Shown here: positions 48,191-60,271 of the stretch, piece after piece
Numbering within the stretch: the stretch's first letter is position 1
How the letters are laid out: every line of letters begins with the position of its first letter
Position numbers and translations under genes: made by a program
Notes under the pieces: model-generated
Databases searched by the model: none
Told to the model about the DNA's origin: nothing
Seen by the model: the letters and a program-made list of their open reading frames with translations, nothing else
Assembly: GCA_022829145.1 (NCBI GenBank)
Contig: CM040747.1
Coordinates: forward strand, 2,005,448-2,069,447
DNA: 64,000 nucleotides
DNA from: Albula goreensis
Lineage: Eukaryota > Chordata > Actinopteri > Albuliformes > Albulidae
Reading direction: 5' to 3'

Positions 48191-50394
48191 ACTCTGGTTA
48201 TCTAATAGTAGTGTGCAGTCATATGCAAAAAGTGCTCCACATAATCCTTTTTGTTTTCTGTAGAGGTATAAGTGACTGTGTTCCTGGATATTATGGGATA
48301 TATGAAGGCTCCCAGTAGCTGAGAGCTAGTTCCTGAGTAACCTGCAGCTCTCCGAATCATGGAGGCTGGATACAATGACATTACTCAACTCCAATCTTTT
48401 GGCCACAAATGAACGAGGGACCTGCGTGCATTAATTTTACCCGTGATTTATGCATAAGGTTATCTCTTCACTCATTACATTCATTTTGTACACTGCGGTT
48501 TTACATTTCATTGCACCATCTAGTTTGCGGTTCCGGTGTATAGAACATGATTTAAAATCGTCACATCTTCAAATGCTTGAGCAATGCACTGCAATAATGC
48601 TGGCTGTTTCTCTTCTTGTTTCAGCGATGAAAGACGTTGTTTTATTAAAAGCATCTGCTTCTTCTTTTGGAAAATCTGGAACAGGAAATGAAGTTTTGAC
48701 TGCTGTAGTGGCTTTTTGTGGCGGTTCCTTGTGATTCTGTCTTTCATAGATTTAAGACCTTTTAAAAAGGGTTGATATAAAATACTTCTAGCAATATTTA
48801 AACTGAAAAAAAATATTGCAAAATGTTGCATTGCTCTAATCAGAGGTGCCAGTTGTGTTTGTAATTTAGCATCGAGCCAGAGTTTACTGCAGCACCCGTC
48901 CTTGGATACTCTTTGTTTGCCTGGCCTTGAGTAACCGTAAAGTTTTCTGATTGGGGATAATATTTTTGTAAAACTTTATTTTGATAGATAGCCGTGATTT
49001 ATCTTAGTGTGGATGATGTAGACGCTTTCATGTTCCCCAAAAAGAGCTGTTTTTATAAATGCTGTCTGTATCCACTGCTGGAGGCCGGACTAATTTCTTA
49101 CATTCTTACATTGTTTTTTTTTTCACCACATTTTTATACATCTCCATACTCCGATACAAAGATTCCTTTGAAACCACAGGTCCGTGACTGTATTCTGCTT
49201 TTATTTTTGCCACGAAGAATTATTTTACAACACAGAAACCTGAATTCAGTACATGTTTGTCATTTATGCATGAATAATGAATAAATGCAAGATTCCATTC
49301 ATTAACATTCACCTCAACTGAGATGCCAGACCTTACAAAACTGTGGGTGAAGGGACAGACAGACAGTCCCACTTATTCACAAACAAACCTAAAGAACCAA
49401 CATGTAAAGAACCAATACTGGCAGAACCCAACCCACCTCATATGGAAATATGCATAGGACATCTTCAAATTAAATTAATTTGGAATTGACCCCACTTAAA
49501 ATTGTCAAGTGACATTCACTCTATCGTGGTCGAAAAAAAAAATTATATAATACATTTTAGCGTGTCCCACATTCAGTAGGATTTTATCCTGTAAAGTTAA
49601 TTAAAGTAGGCTTATCAGACAAGCTTTCTGAGTTCGTTTTCAAAAGATAATTGGTATGTGGGCAATTCATTCAACAGGATTTTCTAAGTACACTTACAGA
49701 GCTGCTTTTGGAATTATGAAGCACATTTTCATTTTTTTTTCCATTTTGAAGATGAGCCATCTAGTTAGCATCACATCCAGTAATTAGGAAGTATCTCTTC
49801 TTTCTGTAAGAAAGCAGAAGAAATTTCCCTTCAGCAGTTCTTCATTAGGAACATCTATATAAAATCTGATTTACATTTTGTTCTTACTTCTGCTTGCATC
49901 GATTATTAAAAAAAATTTAAAAAAAGAAAGAAAGATTACGTGAGTGCCTGTGATTAAGACTCCCACAGACAATAAGAGCGTTTCACTCACCCTGCTGTAG
50001 GGATTGGCCAGACAAGACGTCTGTGTGGGCTGCAGCTCTATTCAGCATATATGTACATATATGGAAATATAGATACACATACAAATATGTAGGATAGTTT
50101 GAGGGATGTGGTGACATTTGAGGGAGACATTTCCTCTGAAACATTTGAGGAAACTTTTCAGGAGACACTGACAAGGCAAAAGCGACCTTGCTTTGAAGAA
50201 TAGGGGTTAAGCTGGTTGAATTCCCCATGCTCCGTGCTCTCTAGCGGCCTCTCCTGGCCTAACCAGGCACCTGCAAGTTTCTTGGCCAAGTCCTATGTTA
50301 GCTTTGAGGTCCTCTGACTTCATACACGATTTGCATCTGCTGGCTTCCTCCTCCTGACTCTGTGGGAGGTAGCTGGTCAGTGGGGCCAATCATT
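48191..50394. other. Intergenic, no gene seen
   Basis: AT-rich unique DNA with short A-runs. ORFs at 48,450-48,831 on both strands are mirror shadows without family resemblance. A perfect palindrome CATATATGTACATATATG lies near 50,046-50,063. Nothing else. Confidence 0.45.
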
Positions 50395-50455
50395 AACACA
50401 CATTTTACACTTTAGACATTCAGCAAATGCTGTTCATCCAAAGGAATTTACTGGC
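50395..50455 (-). mobile_element. SINE/LINE 3' tail fragment
   Basis: ACATTCAGCAAATGCTGTTC then ATCCAAAGGAATTTACT is the reverse complement of the common fish SINE/LINE tail (TTTGGATAAAAGCGTCTGCT type). Only the tail is seen. Confidence 0.55.
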
Positions 50456-51792
50456 GCATAAATTCTTCAACACGCTAATCATATCCATATATAACAAAAG
50501 GAACATGTGATGCAGTAAAACAATAATAGTCATTAAGTGCATAGGAATTGCAGTTTTTGGTTCATTATGCTGAGGTGGTAAATGTTAAAAAATGAGGGGA
50601 AAAAAAACCTCTTCTTATTGTTGACAATATCACCATCACACCCCAACCCCCTCACTCCAAGCACACCACCTCAGCTCAGCCTGAGAGTGTTAGGAGATTA
50701 CTCTGGCAAGTGGCACAGTATTTGGCAATGTGTATTAGAACAACATAGGGTTGTCTCCGCATCCGACCAGATGTTAACGACCTGCTACCTTCCGTCTGGG
50801 GAACGCAGGGTTCCCCGTCACCATATATGGACCTCACTTCCTGGGGCTACTTTGGCCATCACATACAAATGTGTCATCCTTGAAACTGAACTGCATAAAT
50901 GTTGTATTCATTGAACATTCTGCTCAGTGTGTTCCTGTGGTCCGCTGTGTAATTAAACTCCCAGTCCTCAACTGCTAACATCGGATCCGTCTCTTCTTCA
51001 ACATGGTTGTCTTCGCTCATTTTTTGGTATTTGCTCCTAATACATACGATAGGGGTGTACACAAACAGTCATGATGGAGCTCGGATTGACACATTCAACA
51101 ACACGTAAAATCTGAGCACCGCTCCTGTTTACGTAAGCAACCTCTGAATGTTGCAGTGAAGGAAGAATTGGCGGACATTTTGACGCTGACACGCCTTTTA
51201 GAGTTAAGAAGAGAGCTCATTGTGATTAGACTGAACTAACACCTTTGTCTCCCATTTGGTAAGGGCAGAGAGTGGGAGGGTGATCGGGATGATAATCAGT
51301 TAAGCTACAGTATAAAAGGGATACAGCACGGTGCTGATTGAAGGCTGTTGTCAGTCTTTCTCTTCCCCGGGTAAAGAGTAGAAAGGAGGCTGAATAATTC
51401 ATTCGGAGAGGGAAAATGGATAAACACGGCCCCCCTTTTTTAAAAAAAAAAAAAAAACAAAAACAAAAAAAACAGCTGTTCAGAGCGATATAATGGTCGT
51501 CTTAAAATAAAGATAAAATGATTCACCTCTTACTGCAGTCTGACTATTGTCCTTGGTCCGTTCGGCCTTTGATTATGCCGGTTTGAATCCAGCTGATGAG
51601 GAGGCCTGGGTCCTCTTGCGTGGGATTAATGAGCCAAATGACAATGAGAGGGGGCAGTGGGAGAGGTGTGGGGCGCGGGCCTCTTCAGAACTTCAGCACC
51701 GAGCTTCAGAGCAACACGCCCGCGTGAGTACGTCTGCCGCATATACAATTTAAATGAGCTTCTGCTCATCGCTAACAAGTGGTAACTGAAGA
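50456..51792. other. Intergenic, with a TATA-like site at 51.3 kb
   Basis: Unique DNA. TATAAAAG at 51,311-51,318, with a GTAAAG donor-like word at 51,371, could mark a plus-strand start, but no coding exon follows. An A-rich run lies at 51,441-51,470. No gene was recognised. Confidence 0.4.
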
Positions 51793-51933
51793 AGTGAGTA
51801 TACCGTCTGGGTACGTGAGTATACTGTAACTCCAAAGCCCATATGTGTTAATGATAATAAGGCTAATAGGTGAGTATACTGTCTTAGGAGGTGGGCATAC
51901 TGTAACTCCAAAGCCCATATGTATCTATTAATA
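51793..51933. repeat. Outlying piece of the 76-bp satellite, about 1.8 copies
   Basis: One complete unit and flanking partial units match the 32.9-34.8 kb satellite in the same orientation, including AAAGCCCATATGTGTTAATG, AATAGGTGAGTATACTGTCT and GGCATACTGTAACTCC. The copy differs from the array consensus at only a few positions, so it shares recent ancestry. Confidence 0.93.
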
Positions 51934-53647
51934 AATGTTATTAAATTTAATAAGTGTTAATAAATGACTAATGAGTTTAATAAATGAGACATATGAAGTA
52001 ATAATCGCTCAATCTTTTACTGCATGTTCTTTGAACTGCTTCAATTTTCATGCACAGAAGCATATAAATCACGAGAGCCATCAAGAGAAGAGAAGACAGT
52101 ATCACCTATGCAAAAACGTGTTATTTCTGCTCACATTGTCTCGTAATGAAACACAGGAGACAGAAATGTGAAGACCAAAGTCTACTGAAAAAATAACCCA
52201 GCATGGCTGGGGCATATATACACACTTGCCTTGCCATTTCCCAAAGAGCATGGTGGGTAAAAAGTAGGAGGAAATGGTGGATACTTACGAAGGTCAGATA
52301 TAACAGTAACAACCTCGTGAAAGTCACTGTCAATGTTTCCATGGCGATTATGGCTGAAGCTGTGCTGTCTGAATTCTTTCTGCTTCATCATTTTTTAAAA
52401 AAAATATTTATTTGTTACTGCATTCTCACGCCCAGCTGCACTGCTGTCAGAGCAGTCCAACTTCCAACTTGCATGTCATTAAAAGTGACTGAAAAAAATG
52501 CAGAAAAACTTTAGATTGGGAAATGCAAAAAAAAAAAAAAAAAAAAACACTTCATAACACATAAATAAATAATTTATAATCATTCGTAATCTGTTTATTA
52601 ATTATTACATATCATCGGTTTATGTGTTTTGTAAACATCAGTAAGCTGTCTGTGGCACAGGAGTGTTTGACTTTGTAACCACAATTGATCACTGTTTGCA
52701 TCAGATCCAGCACTCAGATCAGCCCTGCAGGTCAAAGGCTGTGACCTTTGACCTGGCTCAGACATCAGGAATGCAGGCAGTAGTTTTACCACGGTCAGCC
52801 TTTCTCAACCACGAGTCATTTATTAATGTTCACTAACATGTGAGAAAATCATATACAGTGATGATGAGAATACTCGTGATTATAAACTACACATCACGCA
52901 TTAAGGCTGTTTTTTTGGCATAATAAACTAATAAAAACAACCCCTGCTGCTCTGTGGATTAAAAGAGCATTTGCCGTTGTGTTCTTTTTCAATATGAAGT
53001 TTTACTTAAGCATATTTTTGTGGATCTGCTTTGAAATTTGGGTAGCAGAGTACAGCAGAGGCTCATGGGAATATCAGCACTGATAAGATTTTTTTATTTT
53101 TTTTTCTGTTGAGCCTCTTTGACACCGCACAGTCAGTCTGTGATCTGTCATTACGTCACTATGGAATGGGTGTGTAAAAATAGAGACTTTGCCGCGCACG
53201 TCTCCCAAAATAATTTGCATGAGTTTGTCAGTATGACCTCTCGTAAAATGCTTCAGTTGCCTGGGTTGGTTGTGCATCTGATGCTCCGTCTTTATGAGTC
53301 TGCAGCCTCCGTCTGCTCTGCGAGCCCAGCCAGCCAGCACTTGCCACCTAGCCTAGCGTCTATGCAGACCTCCCTCTCAAAAGCCTCTTTAAAATAAATA
53401 AAAACTGCCGCTGCAATGAAACGAACCAGTGCAGTTTCATTCCTTAAGATTTCATTGTTTGCTGTTACGGTATATATGCTACCTTAGAGAAAAAATGTAT
53501 TTCCAAGATAATAACCTGCCCAGACAACTGCGTACAAAACAAGCTTTTTTTTTTTTGTGGTGTCAGAAGAAATGAACCAGTACCTTACATGTACTGATAT
53601 AGCACAGTGCAGGAAGTGTTTGACAGACTTGTGAAGCCCTAATTGGC
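51934..53647. other. Intergenic, no gene seen
   Basis: Unique DNA with a T/A-rich patch at 51,925-51,985 and an A19 run at about 52,528-52,546. 53,100-53,400 has balanced composition and may be regulatory. No exon was recognised. Confidence 0.45.
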
Positions 53648-53850
53648 AGCCTGTCTAGTGGTTAAGGCGCATGACTGGGACCCCTGAGGTTGGTGGTTCG
53701 AGCCCCGGTCCAACTGCTGCAAGGACACCACTGCTGTTGAACAAGGCCCTTAACCCTACATTGGCCTTTGGTTAGCCCAATCAACTGTAAGTCGATTTGC
53801 ATAAAACGTGTCAACTAAATGGCTGTAATGTAATGTAATATAATTGTGTT
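53648..53850 (+). mobile_element. tRNA-derived SINE, nearly complete
   Basis: The tRNA-like head has TAGTGGTTAAGGCGCATGAC (A-box region) and an intact B box GGTTCGAGCCC. The body has GAACAAGGCCCTTAACCC, followed by a tail ending in a short TGTAA repeat (ATGTAATGTAATATAA). It is the best preserved of the SINE copies here. It is not a tRNA gene, because the 3' half of a tRNA fold is replaced by SINE body. Confidence 0.85.
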
Positions 53851-53965
53851 CCCTTGACTAGAGGAAAGAATGAAAATTGACTGCCACTGCCCATGGAAGG
53901 AATTGAATTCTGGGTAATGGCAAACAAATTCTGGTAGTCTCAACCCGTGGCAGGTAAAAGCAGCC

Positions 53966-54038
53966 TGTGGGTGTGGGTGTGGTGTGCGTGTGTGCGCATG
54001 GGTGTGGATGTGCGTGTGTGTGTGTGTGTGTGTGTGTC
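53966..54038. repeat. GT-rich microsatellite
   Basis: Imperfect GTGTGG/GTGCGC units end in a pure (GT)n at about 54,013-54,037. Confidence 0.94.
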
Positions 54039-54054
54039 TCCAGCCCCCTGCCTC

Positions 54055-54310
54055 TCAAAGGTCTACCCCCGGATGAGTCCCCTTTGATCAGACAGCAGAA
54101 GAGCATCGCTTCCACATCGCTGTTTAAGAGGACCCTTGCCGAGATAAATCACTGCTTTCGCGCACGGGAGGCGAGCGCATCGAATTGCAGATTGCACGTC
54201 TGGGGGGCCGCTCCCGCCGAGCCCAGGATCTCGCAAAATGAAATTTCCATCAGGGCTGCGTTGGGCCTTAAGGGGGATGCACAGGCCCTTAGGGTTCCTT
54301 AAGGACATGG
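54055..54310. other. Candidate conserved non-coding element
   Basis: Unique, balanced-GC block with CpGs. It contains CCTTTGATCAGA (TCF/LEF-like), GAGATAAATC (GATA-like) and GGCCGCTCCCGCCGAGCCC. No supported reading frame. It stands out from AT-rich flanks. Confidence 0.27.
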
Positions 54311-56390
54311 AAGAGTCCCTGGACCAATCAGAGATGCGAGGAAGAGAAAATAATTTTAGACACAAACAAGCGTTGTGCCTCTACAAGGCTTATATCATAC
54401 CGCTAAAGAGGTAGAGAAGTACATGATGTATCAACGGATAGTGACAAAATTCCAAGATACTTGCACTGGGTGCGTGATTAAGACTCGTTTCTAGATGCGC
54501 TCTACATTTAATACACAAACCACTTTCGTTTTTTTTTCCCATCAGAAACGGGGTAGCTAACCCAGGCCCTAGTGATATGCAGGGTCTGCAGAATTTCATC
54601 CTCACAGGTGAGACTAAATGTGTTCCGTTTTTTTCCTTTGAGGCATTGGAACAGAGCTTCAGATCGCACCTGCTTCCATTTGACCGCACTGTGGATCGAC
54701 TTCTCTATGTGACTCTATAAATGCCTCTCACAAAGTTTATGCAAAGGACAATTCAATCAAGATAGCACAGATGGAGTCCGTCTGACTCTGGTATTGTACA
54801 CCACTTGTGTTGATATTAACTCAGTAAGAATTTAATTAACACTGAAAATTCTACTGTGCATCATTAGCCAGGTCAAAGAACTACGCGAGAATTCTCCCAG
54901 TGAGTTCTGCTTGCTCGGAGCGACTTCCAATCAGTGACTGCGAATTTGTGCATAAGACAAAATTATGTTTCAAAATTATATAATCAAAAGTAATTTATTT
55001 ATTCATCACCATTTCATGGACTAACATTCTTAAAACTGAGTCAACTGTCAGTCATGATCAACCATTTTTTATGTCTCTTTTTGAGAGCTTTTATAATGTT
55101 GCTGATATCTAAGCTCACCAAGGGAATGCAGACTATCTTAGTTTAAATAACATGTCTCTATAAACAATATATACAATGTTAATAACTGGATTTTTGAGGC
55201 AGAAGAGACAAGATGCCATTTTTCAAATAAAAGTTTCTGTAACTGAATAGTCATTGCCCAGTTTACGGGACAGTGACTCCACAACACCATTTTGACTGTA
55301 CAGAACCTGTAATATTACATCCTGGTTGTTAAAATGGAGGAAGATGTTGACAGAAAGTCCTCAGAATACAGCGACTGCAGGAGCGCTCAGAATCCGTCCT
55401 AAGGGACCCACTGTGTGCGCTGGCTTTGGCTGCATCCAATTTCTCTCTGCAGTATTATTTAAGGTTGTCGAATGAAAGTTCTTTCGTACTGTTTCCCAAA
55501 ATGCTTATTAACACTGAGCAGGCTGGTTCGTTTTTGTTGGACTCGTCTTTGAACTCCTTCTGGTTTAGTTTCTGCTATAAAATGATTTGGTATGAGTGAT
55601 CAGGTGTTTGCACTTTCAGCTTCAATTACATCTAGTAACCCCTTTCCTCAAGGAATTGTTTATTATGTAGTGCCTTATGGGAAATTAAGCAGTTTAAAAT
55701 TTGTATAATATGAATATGAGACATTTATTGCACATGGCATGCATTGATATTTCAGACATATTGTGTCCTAAGAGGGCAAAGCATCCCTCAGCAGACACTA
55801 AAGGCGTCTAATTAAGAACAATTAACAGCTCGTTAACTCTCAGTTCAGGGGTTCCGTCTGTGGTTGGAGCGAAAGACGGCATACGGGAGGGGCCCCCCAG
55901 GACTAGGCCGAGGGCCCCCGCAGTCTGTGCTATCACCCCTCATTAGCGCCTCCCTGTTTAAACAGATATCCTCCTGCTATAGGCCTGAACTCAACCTGAG
56001 GTCTGTGGTTGGCTCCAGCCGTAGAGGTGCATGCTGGGAAAGCAGGCTTGGGTCCTATGACTGGATGGGAGAGACTGTCTATGGCAAAGGGTCTGTCCGA
56101 TTGGCAGGCCAATAATTGGCCCAGCCTCACAAGGGAAAGATAAGGATGAAGCCCAGTGGAGTTTGTTAGCCTCACTGCTCTGTAGGGGCCAGTCCTGGTC
56201 TGTCTGTCTCCTGCGAGTGCAGGGGAGGAAGGGGGAATAATTTGATTCTGAACCTGAATCTGAGCTTGCACCCTGAACGGAAAGCCTGGAAATTTGCAGC
56301 ACTGCTGGTGATTCCAGTGCAGACAATAAAATGAATATTTTTAAAATTTATTTAATGCAAATGGAGCTACAGATGTGAAGCTTGAAATTA
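54311..56390. other. Intergenic, no gene seen
   Basis: Unique DNA. 55,790-56,240 is moderately GC-rich, begins with TAATTAAGAACAATTAACAG and may be a regulatory block. The long ORFs on both strands across it (55,864-56,115 and 55,933-56,326) have no family resemblance. Confidence 0.42.
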
Positions 56391-57430
56391 TGTATAGCAC
56401 CAGATGAGCACACTGTAAATTGTGTGTAGCACTAGATGAGCACACTGTAAATTGTGTGTAGCACTAGATGAGCACTCTGTAAATTGTGTGTAAAGCACTA
56501 GATGAGCACACTGTAAATTGTGTGTAGCACTAGATGAGCACACTGTAAATTGTGTGTAGCACTAGATGAGCACACTGTAAATTGTGTGTAGCACTAGATG
56601 AGCACACTGTAAATTGTATGGCACTAGATGAGCACACTGTAGATTGTGAGCACTAGATGAGCACACTGTAAATTGTGTGTAGCACTAGATGAGCACACTG
56701 TAAATTGAGTGTATAGCACTAGATGAGCACACTGTAAATTTGTGTAGCACTAGATGAGCACACTGTAAATTGTGTATAGCACTAGATGAGCACACTGTAA
56801 ATTGTGTGTAGCACTAGATGAGCACACTGTAAATTGTGTATAGCACTAGATGAGCACACTGTAAATTGTGTGTAGCACTAGATGAGCACTCTGTAAATTG
56901 TGTATAGCACTAGATGAGCACACTGTAAATTGTGTGTAGCACTAGATGAGCACACTGTAAATTATGTGTAGCACTAGATGAGCACACTGTAAATTGTGTA
57001 TAGCACTAGATGAGCACACTGTAAATTATGTGTAGCACTAGATGAGCACACTGTAAATTGTGTAAAGCACTAGATGAGCACACTGTAAAATAGCACAAGA
57101 TGAGTAGTGAGCACACTGTAGATGAGCACACTGTAAATTGTGTGTAGCACTAGATGAGCACACTGTAAATTGTGTATAGCACTAGATGAGCACACTGTAA
57201 ATTGTGTGTAGCACTAGATGAGCACACTGTAAATTGTGTGTAGCACTAGATGAGCACACTGTAAATTGTGTGTAGCACTAGATGAGCACACTGTAAATTG
57301 TGTGTAGCACTAGATGAGCACACTGTAAATTGTGTGTAGCACTAGATGAGCACACTGTAAATTGTGTGTAGCACTAGATGAGCACACTGTAAATTGTGTG
57401 TAGCACTAGATGAGCACACTGTAAATTTGT
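56391..57430. repeat. 32-bp minisatellite, about 32 copies
   Basis: The unit is AGCACTAGATGAGCACACTG then TAAATTGTGTGT, 32 bp, with GTGTAT and ATGTGT variants. Irregular units lie near 56,618-56,660 and 57,064-57,125. The last unit at 57,400-57,430 merges into unique DNA. Unlike the other large arrays, its frames contain many stops (TAG and TGA in each unit). Confidence 0.97.
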
Positions 57431-58060
57431 AACGGTGGTAGATGTGTAACCTGTAAATGTAAATTCCCCTACTGATGCTTCCAGGAGCTATTCTCCTCAC
57501 TCCCTCGTTCTTACCTCGCTGCCCACAGCACAGGGGGAGGGCCCGGGGGACCCTCCTCTGCTCTCCGTGATTTTTGAAAATGCCAACCTGCGCCAAACGC
57601 TTGAGCTGTAGAACTTCTGCAGGGGCTCTCAGAGGACACCGTAATACAGTCAGCTTTGATACAAACAGGGCTCTGAGTTTAAACTGCGGGCGCTGCTTCA
57701 CACATTCACTCTCTTCCCTTCAGGTTGGTTCCCAGCATGCAAATGCATCAACTAGACATGCCAAGGGTATCTTTGAAACCAGAGCTGCATGCTTTTGTCC
57801 TATGCAAATGCTTTCTTAAATTTCCTCAGGCATATGACTTTCAGAGCACTGATATCTCAGCTCGGGCTGAGTATATCTATGAGAGAACAGGGATATCAGT
57901 GTCTTACAGGGAAAGCACACGGTGGAAGTCAGCTCTTCCCAAACAAAGACTTAGTCTTTGTCGACATTTCTATTTTCAAAAACATGAATATAGAAACACT
58001 GTAAAATACTGAAACTGAAAATTTACAGATTTTCTAAACATTAAAATGACATTACAAATT
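57431..58060. other. Intergenic, two octamer motifs
   Basis: Unique DNA. Two POU octamers ATGCAAAT lie at 57,737-57,744 and 57,802-57,809. No coding exon was recognised, and the overlapping plus-strand ORFs at 57,574-58,012 look non-coding. Confidence 0.4.
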
Positions 58061-58188
58061 GTATTGGCTGTCAGATAGTGATGGGGGAGTGGGGTAACAC
58101 TGACCAAAAATGGTTAATATTAATGACTCAAAAATATGGGCCAATGACCGCGCTGGCTGTGGAGAGAGAACAGTTTTGATTGGCTGCT
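58061..58188 (+). repeat. Duplicated 128-bp segment, copy 1
   Basis: This segment closely matches 59,585-59,712 in the same orientation. Shared blocks include AAATGGTTAATATTAATGAC and TCAAAAATATGGGCCAATGA, with TTTTGATTGGCTG near the end. The repeat class is unknown. Confidence 0.9.
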
Positions 58189-59497
58189 GAAATGGAACAA
58201 AATGATGCATCCCTCTACTGTGTGGAGTGCTGTGGTCCCTGCCCTGTGTCTCTGAGAAACCTGAAGAGGACTTTTAAGAAGAGCTGAGGCAATCACTGAA
58301 GGCGTCCGCGATGGAGGACTCATACAAAAGCTCACAGTGTGATCCTCCTGGTGATATTCCCTCCCTATAGAATCATTCAGCCCAGTATCTCTCAGCACAT
58401 CAACGTGAAAACATCTTAATGGATGCTGCTGTGGAATAAACAGGGAGTCTGAAGTGTGTGTGATGTGCAGGCACTAAGGGTAGAATCCAAATGTGAGAGA
58501 ATGCATTTTCCATGGAATGAAAACCCTCGGAAGTCCGATTTTCTCACACGAAAAATGCACTGGTGATGTGAAAACTCGGGTCCTGTTTCTGCCATGCGTT
58601 GTCGGATCCATCACACGTTTCGGTTTTACGTGAAGACAACGTCTCTGACATGAACTCGGAGACAAGGTTTCTCTCACGTTTTTTTTTTTCTTCAACCAAT
58701 TTTTACCTATAATGTCACATGCATATTTATATGCACTTAATATTCATGTAGGAAAAAAAAATCTTTTTTCCGGCCCAGAGCTGAGACAAATACACCACTG
58801 CTTCCTGTTAGAATGGCGCTAGTGAAGCCGTAGAGAGCCTGCTCTTTGCACAGAAGCACAGGCATCGAGACGCAAGAAAGAGAATTTGGGCTTGATGAGG
58901 TGGCCAGACATTAGAGCATTTTAAAATAGACCTCTGAGCTTCAGAATTAAGCACTTTCCAGCGCAAAGCCAGGATTGATGGATAATTGTGGAATTGAACA
59001 CATGAAATGGAGACGGGGGCTGAAGGGGCATTAGAGCGTCTTTCTGCCCAGGAAGAAGGCCCTTGAGGTGGGAAGGTTTGGGGGCAGTCAGGGATCAGCA
59101 CCAGGGTGCTAAAACAACTTCCTACACACTTTAGAATCAGATGCACTTTCATGACGCCTGGCACAATGCCCAGGAATTGTAAGTTTAATTATTTCATCAT
59201 TATTTTACCAGAAGTCGAAGGATAATTTATTATTTAGCCCATATCTTTCCCTGGTGACACTAAGCCAATCGTGCCTCTCCAAAATGGACCGTTGGCCATA
59301 ACTGGTTTGGTTGAGGTTTGGACCAAAACACCCAGTCACAGGCCTCATAGCTGCACCACAAACATGTGTCTTTGCTCTGTGAACTACCCACAAGATGGTA
59401 AGCTACACTAGATGTTAAACATATCTGCATATTCAGTTCAACTGAATAGTGAAAAGAAAATAAGACCACTCCTGATCAGGCAGGACCTGCACTGAAC
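58189..59497. other. Intergenic, with a candidate conserved block
   Basis: Unique DNA. 58,840-59,180 is of balanced composition and looks conserved-type (AGCACTTTCCAGCGCAAAGC, GATGGATAATTGTGGAATTG). No coding exon was recognised on either strand. Confidence 0.35.
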
Positions 59498-59712
59498 TAG
59501 TGATAGGGGAGTGAGATTTTATTTCACTGCAAATGGGAGGAGCTATCGTAACATATCAGTGACTCAGTGATATGGACCAGTGACTGCATTGGCTGTCAGG
59601 TAGTGATGAGGGAGTGGGGTTACTTTCACCAGAAATGGTTAATATTAATGACTCAAAAATATGGGCCAATGACTGCATTGGCTGTGAAGAGAAAAACATC
59701 TTTGATTGGTTC
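59498..59712 (+). repeat. Duplicated segment, copy 2, with internal 89-bp tandem
   Basis: Besides matching 58,061-58,188, this region repeats itself. GACTGCATTGGCTGT occurs at 59,582 and at 59,671, and the preceding TGACTCA...ATATGG(A/G)CCA also recurs with the same 89-bp offset. A more diverged, roughly 100-bp-offset unit starts at 59,498. Confidence 0.88.
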
Positions 59713-60176
59713 AAACAAATCAATGATTGACAGTGTAGTTCCACCCTAACAGGGTTAATTTCAGCAGTTGCATACTGCCTGTATGCTCCTCCGTTAGTAT
59801 AGCCATTATATGATTTTCAGTGTATCTGCAGTGCGGTATCTGTGGGACATGCTCACTGTGGTCGTGCAAAGCTTTTTTTGGAAGACTGAAGAAAAATAAA
59901 AAAAAAATATGGTTCAATGACTTTGATGTATAAACTCTGTCCTGTACACAGTACAATGCTGAATGTCTCACACTTCATTTCTATGCCTCTAAAAATGATG
60001 AGATGTTATGTATTTGAGGTAAGCTAACACACAGCTGTGTCCAAGCCTTTTGCTCTAATGAAGGGATGAAGGGGGAGTAAACACCAACAGAGATGTGGAT
60101 GGAGTCAACATTTGCCCTTAACTTTGACTCTCAATTAAACGTGTTTTTTGAGTTGTGACTTTGGTGTCTTTTACAG
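59713..60176. other. Intergenic, no gene seen
   Basis: Unique AT-rich DNA leading to an acceptor-like site at 60,160-60,176. Confidence 0.45.
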
Positions 60177-60271
60177 ACGCAGGCTACGGAGTTCAGCGAT
60201 CTGAAGAAATGGATGCAGAAAAATGGAGGATGAAAAGGTGGCCATGACATTCATGAGAGCCGCACATCAAA
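60177..60271 (+). other. Exon-like stretch (speculative)
   Basis: A pyrimidine-rich tract ending TCTTTTACAG precedes this stretch. One frame reads TQATEFSDLKKWMQKNGG and stops at 60,231-60,233. A GTAAGG donor-like word lies at 60,272. It could be a terminal coding exon of an unrecognised gene, a non-coding exon, or chance. I recognise no family in the 18 residues. Confidence 0.15.

Noticed and set aside
53648-53850. tRNA gene with intact A and B boxes
   Set aside because: The tRNA-like head continues into a SINE body and tail, and the acceptor stem cannot close.
55864-56326. Overlapping ORFs of 83-112 codons on both strands
   Set aside because: Mutual shadows in GC-rich DNA without family resemblance. 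A regulatory block is more likely.
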